A stretch of 64,000 bases of DNA from Bacilli bacterium. Lineage in GTDB: Bacteria > Bacillota_I > Bacilli_A > RF39 > UBA660. Each line of letters starts with the position of its first letter. Position 1 is the first letter of the stretch. The notes beneath the pieces were generated by a model. The model did not search any database, was not told the origin of the DNA, and saw only the letters and a list, made by a program, of their open reading frames with translations. Below are positions 9,244-18,174 of the stretch, piece after piece. Made by a program: the position numbers and the translations under genes. The stretch spans positions 1 to 64,000 of the forward strand of contig JAFXZI010000003.1 in NCBI GenBank assembly GCA_017541325.1, in the 5' to 3' direction.

Positions 9244-10983
9244 TTACATTTTTTCAGGAATTTTAATTCCAAGTATATCTAGGAGTAATTCATTAGTTCT
9301 TTTTACAACATCAGTAAGAACTAACCAAGATGATTTTAATTCAATGTTTTCTTCTGTAAGTACTCTGTTCTCAGAATAAAATTTATTATATAAACTTGTA
9401 AGTTTATAGATATAATCTGCTATATCGTTTAATGATTTTATATCGAATGCTTTATTAAGTATTAAAGGCATATTTAATAGACATTTAATTATATCTTTAT
9501 CTGTGTCGTTATTTATTAAAGAATATTCTTTATATTCAGTATCATTCTTATTTAATAATGATTTCATACGAATAGTAGAATATAGTAAGTATGGTCCTGT
9601 TTTACCATTTAAATCAGAGAATTTTTTAGGATCAAATATATAATCTGTTCCTCTATAAGTAATAAAATCAGCATATTTTAAAGCAGAAATTCCAACTATT
9701 TTAGATATTTCTTTTCTTTCTTCTTCATCAGTAATACTTGGATTTAATCTTGATTCAGCTTCTTTTATAACTTCTTCTATTAATCCCTTTAAATCCATAA
9801 CTCCACCATCTCTTGTTTTGAATGGTTTTCCATCTGGTCCATTCATTGTACCAAGTCCAAAATGAGCAAGTTCGGTATCTTCATTTACTAAATGAGTCTT
9901 TTTACTTGCACGGAACACTTGTTCAAAATAAAGACTTTGACGGAAATCTGTTACGTACCACATTATATCTGGATTAAATCTTTCCATACGAGAATATATT
10001 GTTGCTAAATCACGAGTTGCATATAATGTAGCACCATTACTTTTAATAACTACAAGTGGTGGCATAGGTTTATTATCTTCTTCATTATTAACATCAATTA
10101 CTAAAGCTCCTTCGCTTTCATATAGTAATCCTGTTTTTTTCATTTTATCTATAGTAGCAGGAATATATGGAAAACAATCTGTTTCTCCTTCCCATAAATC
10201 AAAAGTTGTATTTAAATCAAGATAGATCTTCTTAATATCTTCTTTAGAAGTTTCTTTTATTATTTCCCATAAAGCTACATATCCACGTCTTCCTTCTTCA
10301 AGTTCTGCAGTAATTTGTCTTACTTCTTCCATTCTTTCTTCAGATTCTTGAGCAGCAAGATTAGCACGAGGATATATTTCTCCTAGTTCTTCAGCAGTAA
10401 TTGTAAATGGTTCATATTCTCCTTCATAGTTTTCATCAAAGAATTTTAGCTCAGGATGTAATCTTTTTATTTCAGATATTACCATTCCTGATTGACGACC
10501 TATATCACCAAAGTGTACATCTCCAATAACTTCATGTCCTAAGTGAATTGATAATCTTTTAAGAGCTTCTCCAATGTTAGCAGGACGCAAATGACCTACG
10601 TGTAATGTTTTAGCTATATTTGCTCCACCATAGTCTAAAATAATCTTCTTCTTTTCTTGTTTATCTATATTATTGTCTATGGAATTATGTAATAAATTTA
10701 CGAACTCTATTAACGCAGAATCACTAATAGTTATATTGATAAATCCAGGTCCAGCAATATTAACATTAGTAAATCTAGAATCTTGTTCTATTTTTTCTTT
10801 AATTTTTTCGGCGATTTCTCTAGGATTTGTATGATATGTTTTAGCTAGTTTCATTGCATCATTTATTTGATAATCTCCTAAATCTGGACGATTAGATTCT
10901 GTAAGATCTATACTATCTACTTCATATCCACAATCATTTATATATTTAATTAAATCTTCTTCTATTTTTTTTATATAACTCAT
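9244..10983 (-). CDS. argS: Arginyl-tRNA synthetase
   Basis: ArgRS charges tRNA-Arg in a class I reaction. The 579-residue protein starts with the arginyl-specific N-terminal domain that binds the tRNA elbow. The HIGH motif appears as HVGH (128-131, in LHVGHLRPANIGEA), and the C-terminal anticodon-binding domain contains KTGPYLLYSTIRMKS. Its ATG directly follows the stop of the ywiB-like gene, whose GAGGAG end provides the ribosome binding site, so the pair is translationally coupled. ywiB-argS is also the order in Bacillus. Confidence 0.97.
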   Translation of the reverse strand: MSYIKKIEEDLIKYINDCGYEVDSIDLTESNRPDLGDYQINDAMKLAKTYHTNPREIAEKIKEKIEQDSRFTNVNIAGPGFINITISDSALIEFVNLLHNSIDNNIDKQEKKKIILDYGGANIAKTLHVGHLRPANIGEALKRLSIHLGHEVIGDVHFGDIGRQSGMVISEIKRLHPELKFFDENYEGEYEPFTITAEELGEIYPRANLAAQESEERMEEVRQITAELEEGRRGYVALWEIIKETSKEDIKKIYLDLNTTFDLWEGETDCFPYIPATIDKMKKTGLLYESEGALVIDVNNEEDNKPMPPLVVIKSNGATLYATRDLATIYSRMERFNPDIMWYVTDFRQSLYFEQVFRASKKTHLVNEDTELAHFGLGTMNGPDGKPFKTRDGGVMDLKGLIEEVIKEAESRLNPSITDEEERKEISKIVGISALKYADFITYRGTDYIFDPKKFSDLNGKTGPYLLYSTIRMKSLLNKNDTEYKEYSLINNDTDKDIIKCLLNMPLILNKAFDIKSLNDIADYIYKLTSLYNKFYSENRVLTEENIELKSSWLVLTDVVKRTNELLLDILGIKIPEKM

Positions 10984-11322
10984 CTATATCTCCTCATATT
11001 CTAAAATGTATTCTATTATTTTATCTTCTAATTTATATTTTATAGAAAAGAATTTTTCTCTTTTTTCTTCATTTATACATTCAATAGGCATATCAAATTT
11101 ATAATCATATCCTTTTAAATTTAAATGAATTACTTCTCGCCGATAATCTACTACAAGTAGTTTTTCTTCATCGTTTCTAGTTATTATACTGTTATTCAAA
11201 TCTACTTCTACTTTTGTTTTATCTTCTTTATATGATATTATGTCACTATTAAAGATTCCTTCGTAATTATTTTCATTACAAGAATCGGATATCATTTTTA
11301 TTTTTAACTTAATTTTTTGCAT
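10984..11322 (-). CDS. ywiB: DUF1934 (YwiB-like) beta-barrel protein
   Basis: A 112-residue protein of the DUF1934/YwiB family, thought to form a small calycin-like beta barrel. The role is unknown. The start is taken at the ATG at 11322 (MQKIKLKIKM), preceded by GGGTGG; an upstream frame to 11346 has no site. The pattern of alternating charged and hydrophobic residues fits a barrel, but similarity is recognised mainly from length, the N-terminal strand and the neighbour argS. It may act with argS only by shared expression. Confidence 0.75.
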   Translation of the reverse strand: MQKIKLKIKMISDSCNENNYEGIFNSDIISYKEDKTKVEVDLNNSIITRNDEEKLLVVDYRREVIHLNLKGYDYKFDMPIECINEEKREKFFSIKYKLEDKIIEYILEYEEI

Positions 11323-11369
11323 AATACCACCCAATTTACGATACATTATAGCATAGAAGCTTTTATTTG

Positions 11370-11400
11370 AAAAGAAAAACTCTGCATTGCAGAATTTTAT
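11370..11400 (-). terminator. Terminator of pta
   Basis: On the minus strand AAAATTCTGC and GCAGAGTTTTT pair around a 3-nt loop with one G-T wobble, ending in T residues. The pta stop is in the 5' arm region. Confidence 0.75.
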
Positions 11401-12386
11401 TTGTTTTGAGCTTGAACTGCAGTAATAGCAACAACTCCAACTATATCATCAACACTACATCCTCTTGATAAGTCATTTATAGGTGATGCTATTCCCTGAG
11501 TAATTGGTCCATAAGCTTCGGCATTAGCAAGTCTTTGAACTAATTTATATCCAATATTTCCGGCATCTAAATCTGGAAATATTAAAACATTGGCATTTCC
11601 TGCTACAGTTGAATCTGGTGCTTTTGATTTAGCTACTTCTGGAACGATTGCTGCATCTAATTGTAGTTCTCCATCAATTTTATATTCTGGATAATCTTTT
11701 TTAGCAAGTTCAGTTGCTTCTACTACTTTTGTAACATCATCATGTTTTGCACTACCTTTAGTAGAATGAGATAACATCGCAACAATTGGTTCTTTTTCTA
11801 CCAATGTTTTAAAGCTTTTAGCACTGCTTCCTGCTATAGCAGCTAATTTATCTGATGTAGGATTTTGTTCAAGTCCAGAATCTGCAAAGATAAATGTTCC
11901 ATCACCATATTTGCAGTTAGGAACTACCATAAGGAAAAATGCTGATACTAGTTTTGCATCTTTTGCAGTTTTAATAATTTGTAATGCAGGTCTTAAAGTA
12001 TTTGAAGTAGAGTGACAAGCCCCTGATACTACTCCGTCAGCCCTATTATCTTTTACTAACATACATGCAAAGTACATATAATCGTTTAATAAAAGATCTT
12101 TTGCTTCTTCTATAGTCATTCCTTTTTCTTTACGAAGTTCATATAACATATTTATATATTTTTCTGTTAATTCACTATTATTTGGATCAATAAATGTAAT
12201 ATTATTAAAATCTTTTTTTGTCTTTTCTATTATTTCTTCTTTATTACCAATAATTATTATTTTAGCTATTCCTTCAGCCTCTACTTTTAAGGCAGCATCA
12301 AGCACTCTATCGTCCATTGATTCAGGAAGTACTATTGTTTTTATATCTTCTTTTGCTCTTTCTTTAATTCTTTCGATAAAATTCAT
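11397..12386 (-). CDS. pta: Phosphate acetyltransferase
   Basis: Pta interconverts acetyl-CoA and acetyl phosphate, the route to ATP through acetate kinase in fermenting bacteria. The 329-residue protein is the short form without a regulatory N-terminal domain. Typical segments are KTIVLPESMDDRVLDA near 16, DGVVSGACHSTSNTLRPALQIIKT near 118-141, FADSGLEQNPTSDKLA near 168 and ANVLIFPDLDAGNIGYKL near 266. The start has an AAAGGAG site. No ackA is nearby, so the partner must be elsewhere. It is transcribed divergently from the lemA-like gene. Confidence 0.94.
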   Translation of the reverse strand: MNFIERIKERAKEDIKTIVLPESMDDRVLDAALKVEAEGIAKIIIIGNKEEIIEKTKKDFNNITFIDPNNSELTEKYINMLYELRKEKGMTIEEAKDLLLNDYMYFACMLVKDNRADGVVSGACHSTSNTLRPALQIIKTAKDAKLVSAFFLMVVPNCKYGDGTFIFADSGLEQNPTSDKLAAIAGSSAKSFKTLVEKEPIVAMLSHSTKGSAKHDDVTKVVEATELAKKDYPEYKIDGELQLDAAIVPEVAKSKAPDSTVAGNANVLIFPDLDAGNIGYKLVQRLANAEAYGPITQGIASPINDLSRGCSVDDIVGVVAITAVQAQNK

Positions 12387-12426
12387 ATTATGATTTTCTC
12401 CTTTGTTTATATTATTTTCCTACTTA

Positions 12427-12435
12427 ATTATAACA
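12427..12435 (-). promoter_or_regulatory. Predicted pta promoter (extended -10)
   Basis: On the minus strand TGTTATAAT (TATAAT at 12432-12427) lies 41 bp upstream of the pta start. The -35 is weak. It faces away from the lemA promoter 35 bp further on. Confidence 0.5.
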
Positions 12436-12466
12436 TCTTTTTTAAAGAATATATATTCTTATATAA

Positions 12467-12495
12467 TTGAATACTAATTCTTTTTTTGTTATAAT
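12467..12495 (+). promoter_or_regulatory. Predicted promoter of the lemA-like gene
   Basis: TTGAAT (12467-12472) and TATAAT (12490-12495) are separated by 17 bp, with TG before the -10. A GAGGTGG site and the ATG follow. Confidence 0.7.
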
Positions 12496-12516
12496 TTCTA
12501 TTGTAGAGGTGGTTAA

Positions 12517-13077
12517 ATGATTCCATACATTGTTTTATTAGTTTTTGTTATTGTTGTATTAATTATATATAAATTTAAAAGTATAAGTGCAGATTATGAT
12601 ATAGTACTTAAAAAAATACATGATGGAGAAAATGGAATAGATGAACTTCTTAAAAGAAAAGGGGAAGTTATGAAAAGTATAGTAGAAAATATTAATTCTA
12701 TTAATGATAATTCTGTTTTTCCAGATATTGATAAAATTATTAAGAAGAAAAGTGATAATGCTCTTGCACTAGATAGAGAATTAGGAGACTTTTATCATCA
12801 ACTAAAAGAATATCTTCTTGTTAATAAATCGTATATTCCAGATGAAGTAATTGGTGAAAAAATAAAAGAATTAGAAGATATAGAATTAGATTTAGAAGCT
12901 ACAAAAAGATTTTATAATGATAATTCAAATATCTTTAATGATTTAGTCGATAGATTTCCTTCTAGAATAGTAGCTAGAAAAAGAGGATATGATTTTAAAT
13001 ATTTATATACTTTTGATAAAGAAGAATTTTTTGAAATATTAAAAAACTCTCAAAAGAAAAAAAATAGTGAAGTTTAA
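12517..13077 (+). CDS. lemA: LemA family membrane-anchored protein
   Basis: A 186-residue protein with one N-terminal membrane segment (about 2-20) and a long helical domain outside or inside the membrane. The C-terminal LDLEATKRFYNDNSNIFNDL followed by a RFPSRIVARK-type sequence matches the LemA signature (RRxYN...Y/FN...FPS). The function of LemA proteins is not established. It is the only clear plus-strand gene left of the origin and forms its own unit between divergent pta and convergent ung, with a shared bidirectional terminator. Note that the usual phosphate/glycine-rich C-terminal tail is absent. Confidence 0.82.
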   Translation: MIPYIVLLVFVIVVLIIYKFKSISADYDIVLKKIHDGENGIDELLKRKGEVMKSIVENINSINDNSVFPDIDKIIKKKSDNALALDRELGDFYHQLKEYLLVNKSYIPDEVIGEKIKELEDIELDLEATKRFYNDNSNIFNDLVDRFPSRIVARKRGYDFKYLYTFDKEEFFEILKNSQKKKNSEV

Positions 13078-13093
13078 TTCACTATTTTTATTT
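13058..13093. terminator. Bidirectional terminator between lemA-like gene and ung
   Basis: AAAAATAGTGA and TCACTATTTTT form an 11-bp stem with A and T runs on both sides, so it works for the converging lemA and ung transcripts. Confidence 0.88.
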
Positions 13094-13753
13094 TGTTAAA
13101 TCCCAATCTATTTCTTTTAAATTGTTCTTTTTTAAAAACTCATTTGTCTTAGAAAAAGGTTTACTTCCAAAGAATCCATTATATGCAGAAAATGGTGATG
13201 GATGAGGAGATTCAATTATATAATGTATTTTGTTTGTAATTAGACATTTTTTACTTCTAGCATAACTACCCCATAGTATAAATACTACTGGAGTAGTTTT
13301 ATTATTTAATTTTTCAATAACTGCATCAGTAAATTTTTCCCATCCTATTCCTTGATGAGATGCCGCTTTATCTTTTTCAACAGTTAGAACACTATTTAAT
13401 AATAAAACTCCTTCTAAAGACCATTTAATTAAACTTCCACTAGTTGGAATAGGAAGTCCTAAATCATCATTTAATTCTTTAAAAATATTATTTAATGATG
13501 GAGGTTTCCTAATACCTGTTTTAACCGAAAAAGATAGACCTTCTGCTTCATTTTCTCCATGATATGGATCTTGTCCTAATATAACTACTCTCGTATTTTC
13601 ATAAGATGTATGACGAAAAGCATTAAAAATTTCATTTTTCTTTGGATATATTGTTTTTTCTTTATATTCTTTTTCAACATATGAAATTAATTCTTTAAAA
13701 TAATCCTTATCTAATTCATCTTTTAATACCAAATCCCAATCATTGCCTAGCAT
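13088..13753 (-). CDS. ung: Uracil-DNA glycosylase
   Basis: Family 1 UDG removes uracil from DNA and starts base excision repair. From the ATG at 13753 (MLGNDWDLVL) the protein has 221 residues. The upstream in-frame codon at 13771 would overlap the GGGAAG site, so the shorter start is preferred. Motifs are the water-activating GQDPYH (60-65), the ILWGSYARSKK segment and the minor-groove loop HPSPFSAYNGFFG near the end. It follows the amidase gene by 4 nt, so they are probably co-transcribed. Confidence 0.97.
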   Translation of the reverse strand: MLGNDWDLVLKDELDKDYFKELISYVEKEYKEKTIYPKKNEIFNAFRHTSYENTRVVILGQDPYHGENEAEGLSFSVKTGIRKPPSLNNIFKELNDDLGLPIPTSGSLIKWSLEGVLLLNSVLTVEKDKAASHQGIGWEKFTDAVIEKLNNKTTPVVFILWGSYARSKKCLITNKIHYIIESPHPSPFSAYNGFFGSKPFSKTNEFLKKNNLKEIDWDLTK

Positions 13754-13757
13754 ATTA

Positions 13758-15392
13758 TCACTTCCCTGCATTTCTTTCTTTTAACTCATACATAGATAGA
13801 ATAATACTCTCTTTTAAATTAGATTTAGTATTACTAGAATAATTCTTTAAATATGATTCAGTAATATCATTTAATTCTTCATATTTAGATGTTTTTATCT
13901 TCTTTTTTAATTCAACTAATTCTTTTGATACAACATATAAATTCTTAGATATAGATGGATTGTTATAATATTTTGTTTTTTGTTCATATAAATATGCGAT
14001 AGGATAAAGAACTTCTTCATTGTTTGCAGTAGTTACTACTTCCATTCCATAACTTAACCCATTTATTTTTCCAATTTGTAAGTTCATTGATGGAAATCCA
14101 GTTGCAGTAATTGTATAGGCATAAGTTTTAGCACTACTTGTTCTAGATGATGCAACTGTTAATAACTTATTTTTAATTGTAGGATAAATAACTATATCTA
14201 CATTATATTTTTTAAATTTTCCTTTTATATTGTTGGTAAAACTATTTCTAGCAGTTAAAGTATTTAAATATGCAGTGCTTTTTGTATAGTCTTTACTACA
14301 CCAACTAGTATCAACCCAATTCATATTATTAACATAATCTGTTCCTTTTTTTAATTGAGTCCAAGATCTTATTTTGCCTGTTGTTCCTTCTAAATATTCA
14401 TTAAAATCATAACAGAAAGATTTATCATTAAATGAATAGTATCCATTATAGAAATCTGGAATATATACTATTTCTGCACCCATAGATTTAAAATTATTAA
14501 TAGCGCTTTTCATCAAGTTATATATACCTTGATCAGTATTATTCATAAATTGAGAAGCAACACCTATTTTTATACCTTTTAAATCAGTTTTTGATTTAAC
14601 TTCTTTTTTAAAGTTTGTTTTTTTATCAGTAAGTGCATCAAGTAGAATTGCATTATCTTCTACATATCTAGTAATTGGTCCAATAGTATCTCTTGTTTTA
14701 TCGTACTTTATAACACCATCACCAGATATACTTCCCCATGTAGGTCTAAGTCCAACTAAGTTATTAGCAGCACTTGGAAGTCTAACTGATCCACCTGTAT
14801 CAGTACCAAGTCCAGCAACTGCAAAATTAGCAGCGACTCCAACCGCAGTACCACCACTTGATCCATAACTTGAATAAGTAGTATTATAAGCATTTTTTAC
14901 ACTACCATAACTACTATATGAATTATATGCAGATAAAGCAAATTCACTCATGTTTGATTTGCCTATTATAATCGCACCTTCATCAATTAGATTTTGTATA
15001 GCTGGTGCATTTTTCTTGGGATAATTATCTTTAAGTCCCTTAGCACCTGCAGTAGTAGGCATCCACTTAACATCTATATTATCTTTAACTAGAATTGGCA
15101 TTCCAAATAAATCAGATGTCCTTCCATTTTTCTTATATTCTTCATCTTTTTTCTTAGCTTCTTCTAAAGCATTAGGATTAACATATAATACTGCATTATA
15201 TTTATCATTATATTTATCAATTCTATCTAAATATATTTTCATTAATTCCTCATAAGTAAGATATCCATCATCTATAGCTTCTTGTATTTCAGTTATACTC
15301 ATCTCAGTAACATCAACAGTAAGTTCTGGCTTACTTGGAATATAACTTTTTAAAGAACTAACTAATGTTAATATAATAAATAATTCTTTCAT
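13758..15392 (-). CDS. Secreted amidase-signature (AS) family hydrolase
   Basis: A 544-residue serine hydrolase of the amidase signature family. All three catalytic positions are seen: K103 (in LVKDNID), the Ser pair of YGSSGG (178-179) and S202 in GTDTGGSVR. The N-terminal hydrophobic stretch (about 1-16) resembles a signal peptide, so the enzyme probably acts outside the membrane. This separates it from GatA, which is cytosolic and would be next to gatB/gatC. The C-terminal extension (about 480-544) is Lys/Ser/Tyr-rich. The substrate is unknown; amide-bond release from peptides or peptidoglycan is only a guess. It is 57 bp after rlmH and coupled to ung. Confidence 0.85.
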   Translation of the reverse strand: MKELFIILTLVSSLKSYIPSKPELTVDVTEMSITEIQEAIDDGYLTYEELMKIYLDRIDKYNDKYNAVLYVNPNALEEAKKKDEEYKKNGRTSDLFGMPILVKDNIDVKWMPTTAGAKGLKDNYPKKNAPAIQNLIDEGAIIIGKSNMSEFALSAYNSYSSYGSVKNAYNTTYSSYGSSGGTAVGVAANFAVAGLGTDTGGSVRLPSAANNLVGLRPTWGSISGDGVIKYDKTRDTIGPITRYVEDNAILLDALTDKKTNFKKEVKSKTDLKGIKIGVASQFMNNTDQGIYNLMKSAINNFKSMGAEIVYIPDFYNGYYSFNDKSFCYDFNEYLEGTTGKIRSWTQLKKGTDYVNNMNWVDTSWCSKDYTKSTAYLNTLTARNSFTNNIKGKFKKYNVDIVIYPTIKNKLLTVASSRTSSAKTYAYTITATGFPSMNLQIGKINGLSYGMEVVTTANNEEVLYPIAYLYEQKTKYYNNPSISKNLYVVSKELVELKKKIKTSKYEELNDITESYLKNYSSNTKSNLKESIILSMYELKERNAGK

Positions 15393-15449
15393 AATCCCAT
15401 CTACTTTCTAAAATTAGAATAGCACCTATATAAGAAAAAAACAATAAAT

Positions 15450-15905
15450 CTATTTGTGATAAGATTCATTGTTATTTATTTTAAAACATCTATATATTTG
15501 TTCAAGTAATAATACTCTAAATAATTGATGAGGAAATGTCATTTTACCAAAAGATAATTTATAATTAGATAATTTTTTTATTTCATCATCTAATCCTAAA
15601 CTACCACCAATTATAAATGTAATAGTATTATTAGTTAGAAAAATATTATCAAGTTTTTCAGCAAGTTCTGGTGAAGATATATTCTTTCCATCTATTTCTA
15701 AGGTAATAATATAATCTTTATTACTTATATGTTTTAGAATAGATTCTCCTTCAATTTTCAAAGTTTTATTATCATCAAATAATCCTTCATCAGGAACTTC
15801 TATTATTTCTAAATCAGTATATTTTGATAATCTTTTCTTGTATTCTTCTACAGCATCTTTTAAATATTGTTCTTTTAATTTTCCTACGCAAATTATTTTT
15901 ATCAT
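15450..15905 (-). CDS. rlmH: 23S rRNA pseudouridine-1915 N3-methyltransferase RlmH
   Basis: RlmH methylates pseudouridine 1915 in helix 69 of 23S rRNA, a SPOUT-family knotted methyltransferase. The start at 15905 (MIKIICVGKLKEQYLKDAV, 151 residues) has a GGTGG site and overlaps the walJ stop as ATGA; the TTG six codons upstream has no site. The C-terminal SAM knot shows FIIGGSLGLDDEI and SFGKMTFPHQLFRVLLLEQIYR, which are diagnostic. Linkage to walJ is common in Bacillota. Confidence 0.97.
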   Translation of the reverse strand: MIKIICVGKLKEQYLKDAVEEYKKRLSKYTDLEIIEVPDEGLFDDNKTLKIEGESILKHISNKDYIITLEIDGKNISSPELAEKLDNIFLTNNTITFIIGGSLGLDDEIKKLSNYKLSFGKMTFPHQLFRVLLLEQIYRCFKINNNESYHK

Positions 15906-16654
15906 ATTTCCACCATCTCGCAAGCTTCTAATTGATGTGTTACTATAATTTTTTTCTTATTAAATTTAACACCACTTGTAACCTCTTTATACGCTAAATC
16001 ATATGTATTGTTATTTTCTGATATATGAGCAAGAAATATTAACTTTGTTTTAGGCCCAATTACTTTATTTAAAAAATCTACTGTATCAGAATTAGATAAA
16101 TGTCCATAACTACTTCTTATTCTTTGTTGTAACATATATGGATATGGACCATTTCTAAGCATTTCTTCATTATAATTGCTTTCAATTATATATAAATCTT
16201 TATTATTTAAAAGTTCTATATATTTTTTATTAATATAACCAGTATCTGTAATATATACAACTTCTTTTTTGTTCTCTTTTATAAGCATTCCATAACAATC
16301 TACATCATGTGATAACTTTATTAAATTAAATTCTAGATTATCTATAAAGAAAGTTTTATCTATTAATTTTATTTGAGATACTGGTACTAATTTTATTATT
16401 TCTTCAACTAATGGTTCTGATACATATACAAATGCTTTTGTCTTTTTTATAAAAGATTTAAGTCCTTTTATATGATCACTATGAGTATGAGTAATAACAA
16501 TTGCATTAATCTCATTTGGAGATATGTTTTCTTTTTGTAATTCATTAATTATGTATTGAGAAGTAGCTCCAACGTCAATTAATACTTTAGTTTCATTACT
16601 TATTATTAAGGTTGAGTTTGCCTTAGATCCACTTGTTAATATTTTTATCTTCAT
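15902..16654 (-). CDS. walJ: Metallo-beta-lactamase fold protein, WalJ (YycJ) family
   Basis: A 250-residue MBL-fold protein with the metal motif THTHSDH (55-61), a histidine near 105 in LSHDVDCYG, and TDTGY for the bridging aspartate. Length and the GSKANSTL start resemble WalJ/YycJ, a probable exonuclease-like MBL linked in Bacillus to the WalRK cell-wall two-component operon. Here walR, walK, yycH and yycI are absent and the gene lies between an M23 peptidase and rlmH. It overlaps both neighbours by 1-4 nt, so expression is coupled. Confidence 0.88.
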   Translation of the reverse strand: MKIKILTSGSKANSTLIISNETKVLIDVGATSQYIINELQKENISPNEINAIVITHTHSDHIKGLKSFIKKTKAFVYVSEPLVEEIIKLVPVSQIKLIDKTFFIDNLEFNLIKLSHDVDCYGMLIKENKKEVVYITDTGYINKKYIELLNNKDLYIIESNYNEEMLRNGPYPYMLQQRIRSSYGHLSNSDTVDFLNKVIGPKTKLIFLAHISENNNTYDLAYKEVTSGVKFNKKKIIVTHQLEACEMVEI

Positions 16655-18174
16655 TATTGGAATTTAAGTGTCTTCATTGGATTATAACTTGTACTTCCAG
16701 GATAATATGGTTTTCCACCTTTCCATAAACCAAAGTGTAAATGTACTCCAGTTGCTCGTCCAGTAGCTCCCATCTTACCTATTACTTGTCCTTGTGAAAC
16801 TCTATCCCCAACACTTACTAATCTTTTATTCAAATGACCATATGAAGTAAACCATCCATTACCGTGATCTATAACTATAAAGTTACCATTATATCCAGTA
16901 TATCCAGATTGTGCAACAACTCCATTATTTGCAGCATATATATTACTATTTAATGCTCTGCTTGTTGGTTGAATATCTGTTCCAGCATGGAATCCTTTTC
17001 CACGGTAACCATATGGACTGGTAATCTTATATGGTTTTATTGTAGGCCAGAACCAAATTCCGTTAGCTTTTACACCATCTGTAGAATAACTTCCTCCACT
17101 ACCACCAGATGAAGTTTTAGTTCCTCTTAGTATTATTCTATCTACAGGTTTTTTAATTATTGTTGATGATTCTGATTGAACATCAATTGTATCTCCATTT
17201 TCTTTAGTTACATTATATGCTACTTTAACAGAACCATTTACCCCATTTACACTAACTTTTTCTTTTCCTTTAGCAAGAGTTTTATCATCTTTATAAATTG
17301 TATTGTATTCAACTGTTTGAATTTCAACAACATAGTCTTTTTCAACTACTTTAAAAGCAGGATCAATAGTTGCAACATTTAATTCTTGCCCTACATATAA
17401 TAAGTTATCTTCGCTTGTAAGAGATGGATTAGCTACTAAAAGTTCATTTGAAGACATTTTATTATTATAAGCAACATCTTCAACTGTATCTCCTGCTCTT
17501 ACTATATATTTTTTTTCTGATTTAGATTCACCAAATAATAAATATTTACTTAAGTCATCTTTATCAGTAAAAATCTTATTTTCAACAGAAATATTAGCTT
17601 TTTTAATAGTTATTGCATTTTTAATATAAACATTTTCTATTATCTTTCCTGTATCATTTATTTGCTTTTGTAAATTATTTTTAAATGCTTCATATTCATC
17701 TTCTTTAATAAAAGCTTTAATTGTTTCATCTATTGAATCTACAAATATATTTTTATCAAGAACATATACTATTACTGTTTTAGTAGTAGATAACTCTTCT
17801 TCGTCTTCTTTTATTTCTTTAACACCTTTAATTTTAATTTCATATCCACTAATAGTAAAAGGAGCAGTATCTTTTATTTGATCATATATTTCTTCTGGAG
17901 TCATTATATGTTTATTAAATGTTTTTTCTTTTTCTATAGATAAGTTGTTTGGTAAATATACTTTATCTACTCCATATTTTTGTTTTATTTCATCTTCTTT
18001 ATCGTCAATATATGCTTCTAGTTCTTTTTTAGATTCTATATATCCAATTGATACACCATCTAAATATACTCTATATAATTCTTTTGGAGATTCTACTCTT
18101 TTATATCCCATAAAGAATATACTAGAACATAATATCAATCCTATTATAGATGATATTAAATATTTCTTATTCAT
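16654..18174 (-). CDS. Membrane-anchored M23 peptidase with LysM and G5 domains
   Basis: A 506-residue cell-wall hydrolase. I start it at the ATG at 18174 (MNKKYLISSII), which has an AAAGGGGAAG site. Order of parts: N-terminal membrane anchor (about 4-20); an extracytoplasmic region of about 200 residues; a LysM domain near 220-270 (IVRAGDTVEDVAYNN); a G5 domain near 275-345 (VEIQTVEYNTIYKDDKTLAKG); a Gly/Ser linker; and an M23 endopeptidase with the zinc motifs GFHAGTD and GVHLHFG. It probably cleaves peptidoglycan cross-links outside the cell. It overlaps the end of dnaC by 8 nt. Confidence 0.93.
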   Translation of the reverse strand: MNKKYLISSIIGLILCSSIFFMGYKRVESPKELYRVYLDGVSIGYIESKKELEAYIDDKEDEIKQKYGVDKVYLPNNLSIEKEKTFNKHIMTPEEIYDQIKDTAPFTISGYEIKIKGVKEIKEDEEELSTTKTVIVYVLDKNIFVDSIDETIKAFIKEDEYEAFKNNLQKQINDTGKIIENVYIKNAITIKKANISVENKIFTDKDDLSKYLLFGESKSEKKYIVRAGDTVEDVAYNNKMSSNELLVANPSLTSEDNLLYVGQELNVATIDPAFKVVEKDYVVEIQTVEYNTIYKDDKTLAKGKEKVSVNGVNGSVKVAYNVTKENGDTIDVQSESSTIIKKPVDRIILRGTKTSSGGSGGSYSTDGVKANGIWFWPTIKPYKITSPYGYRGKGFHAGTDIQPTSRALNSNIYAANNGVVAQSGYTGYNGNFIVIDHGNGWFTSYGHLNKRLVSVGDRVSQGQVIGKMGATGRATGVHLHFGLWKGGKPYYPGSTSYNPMKTLKFQ

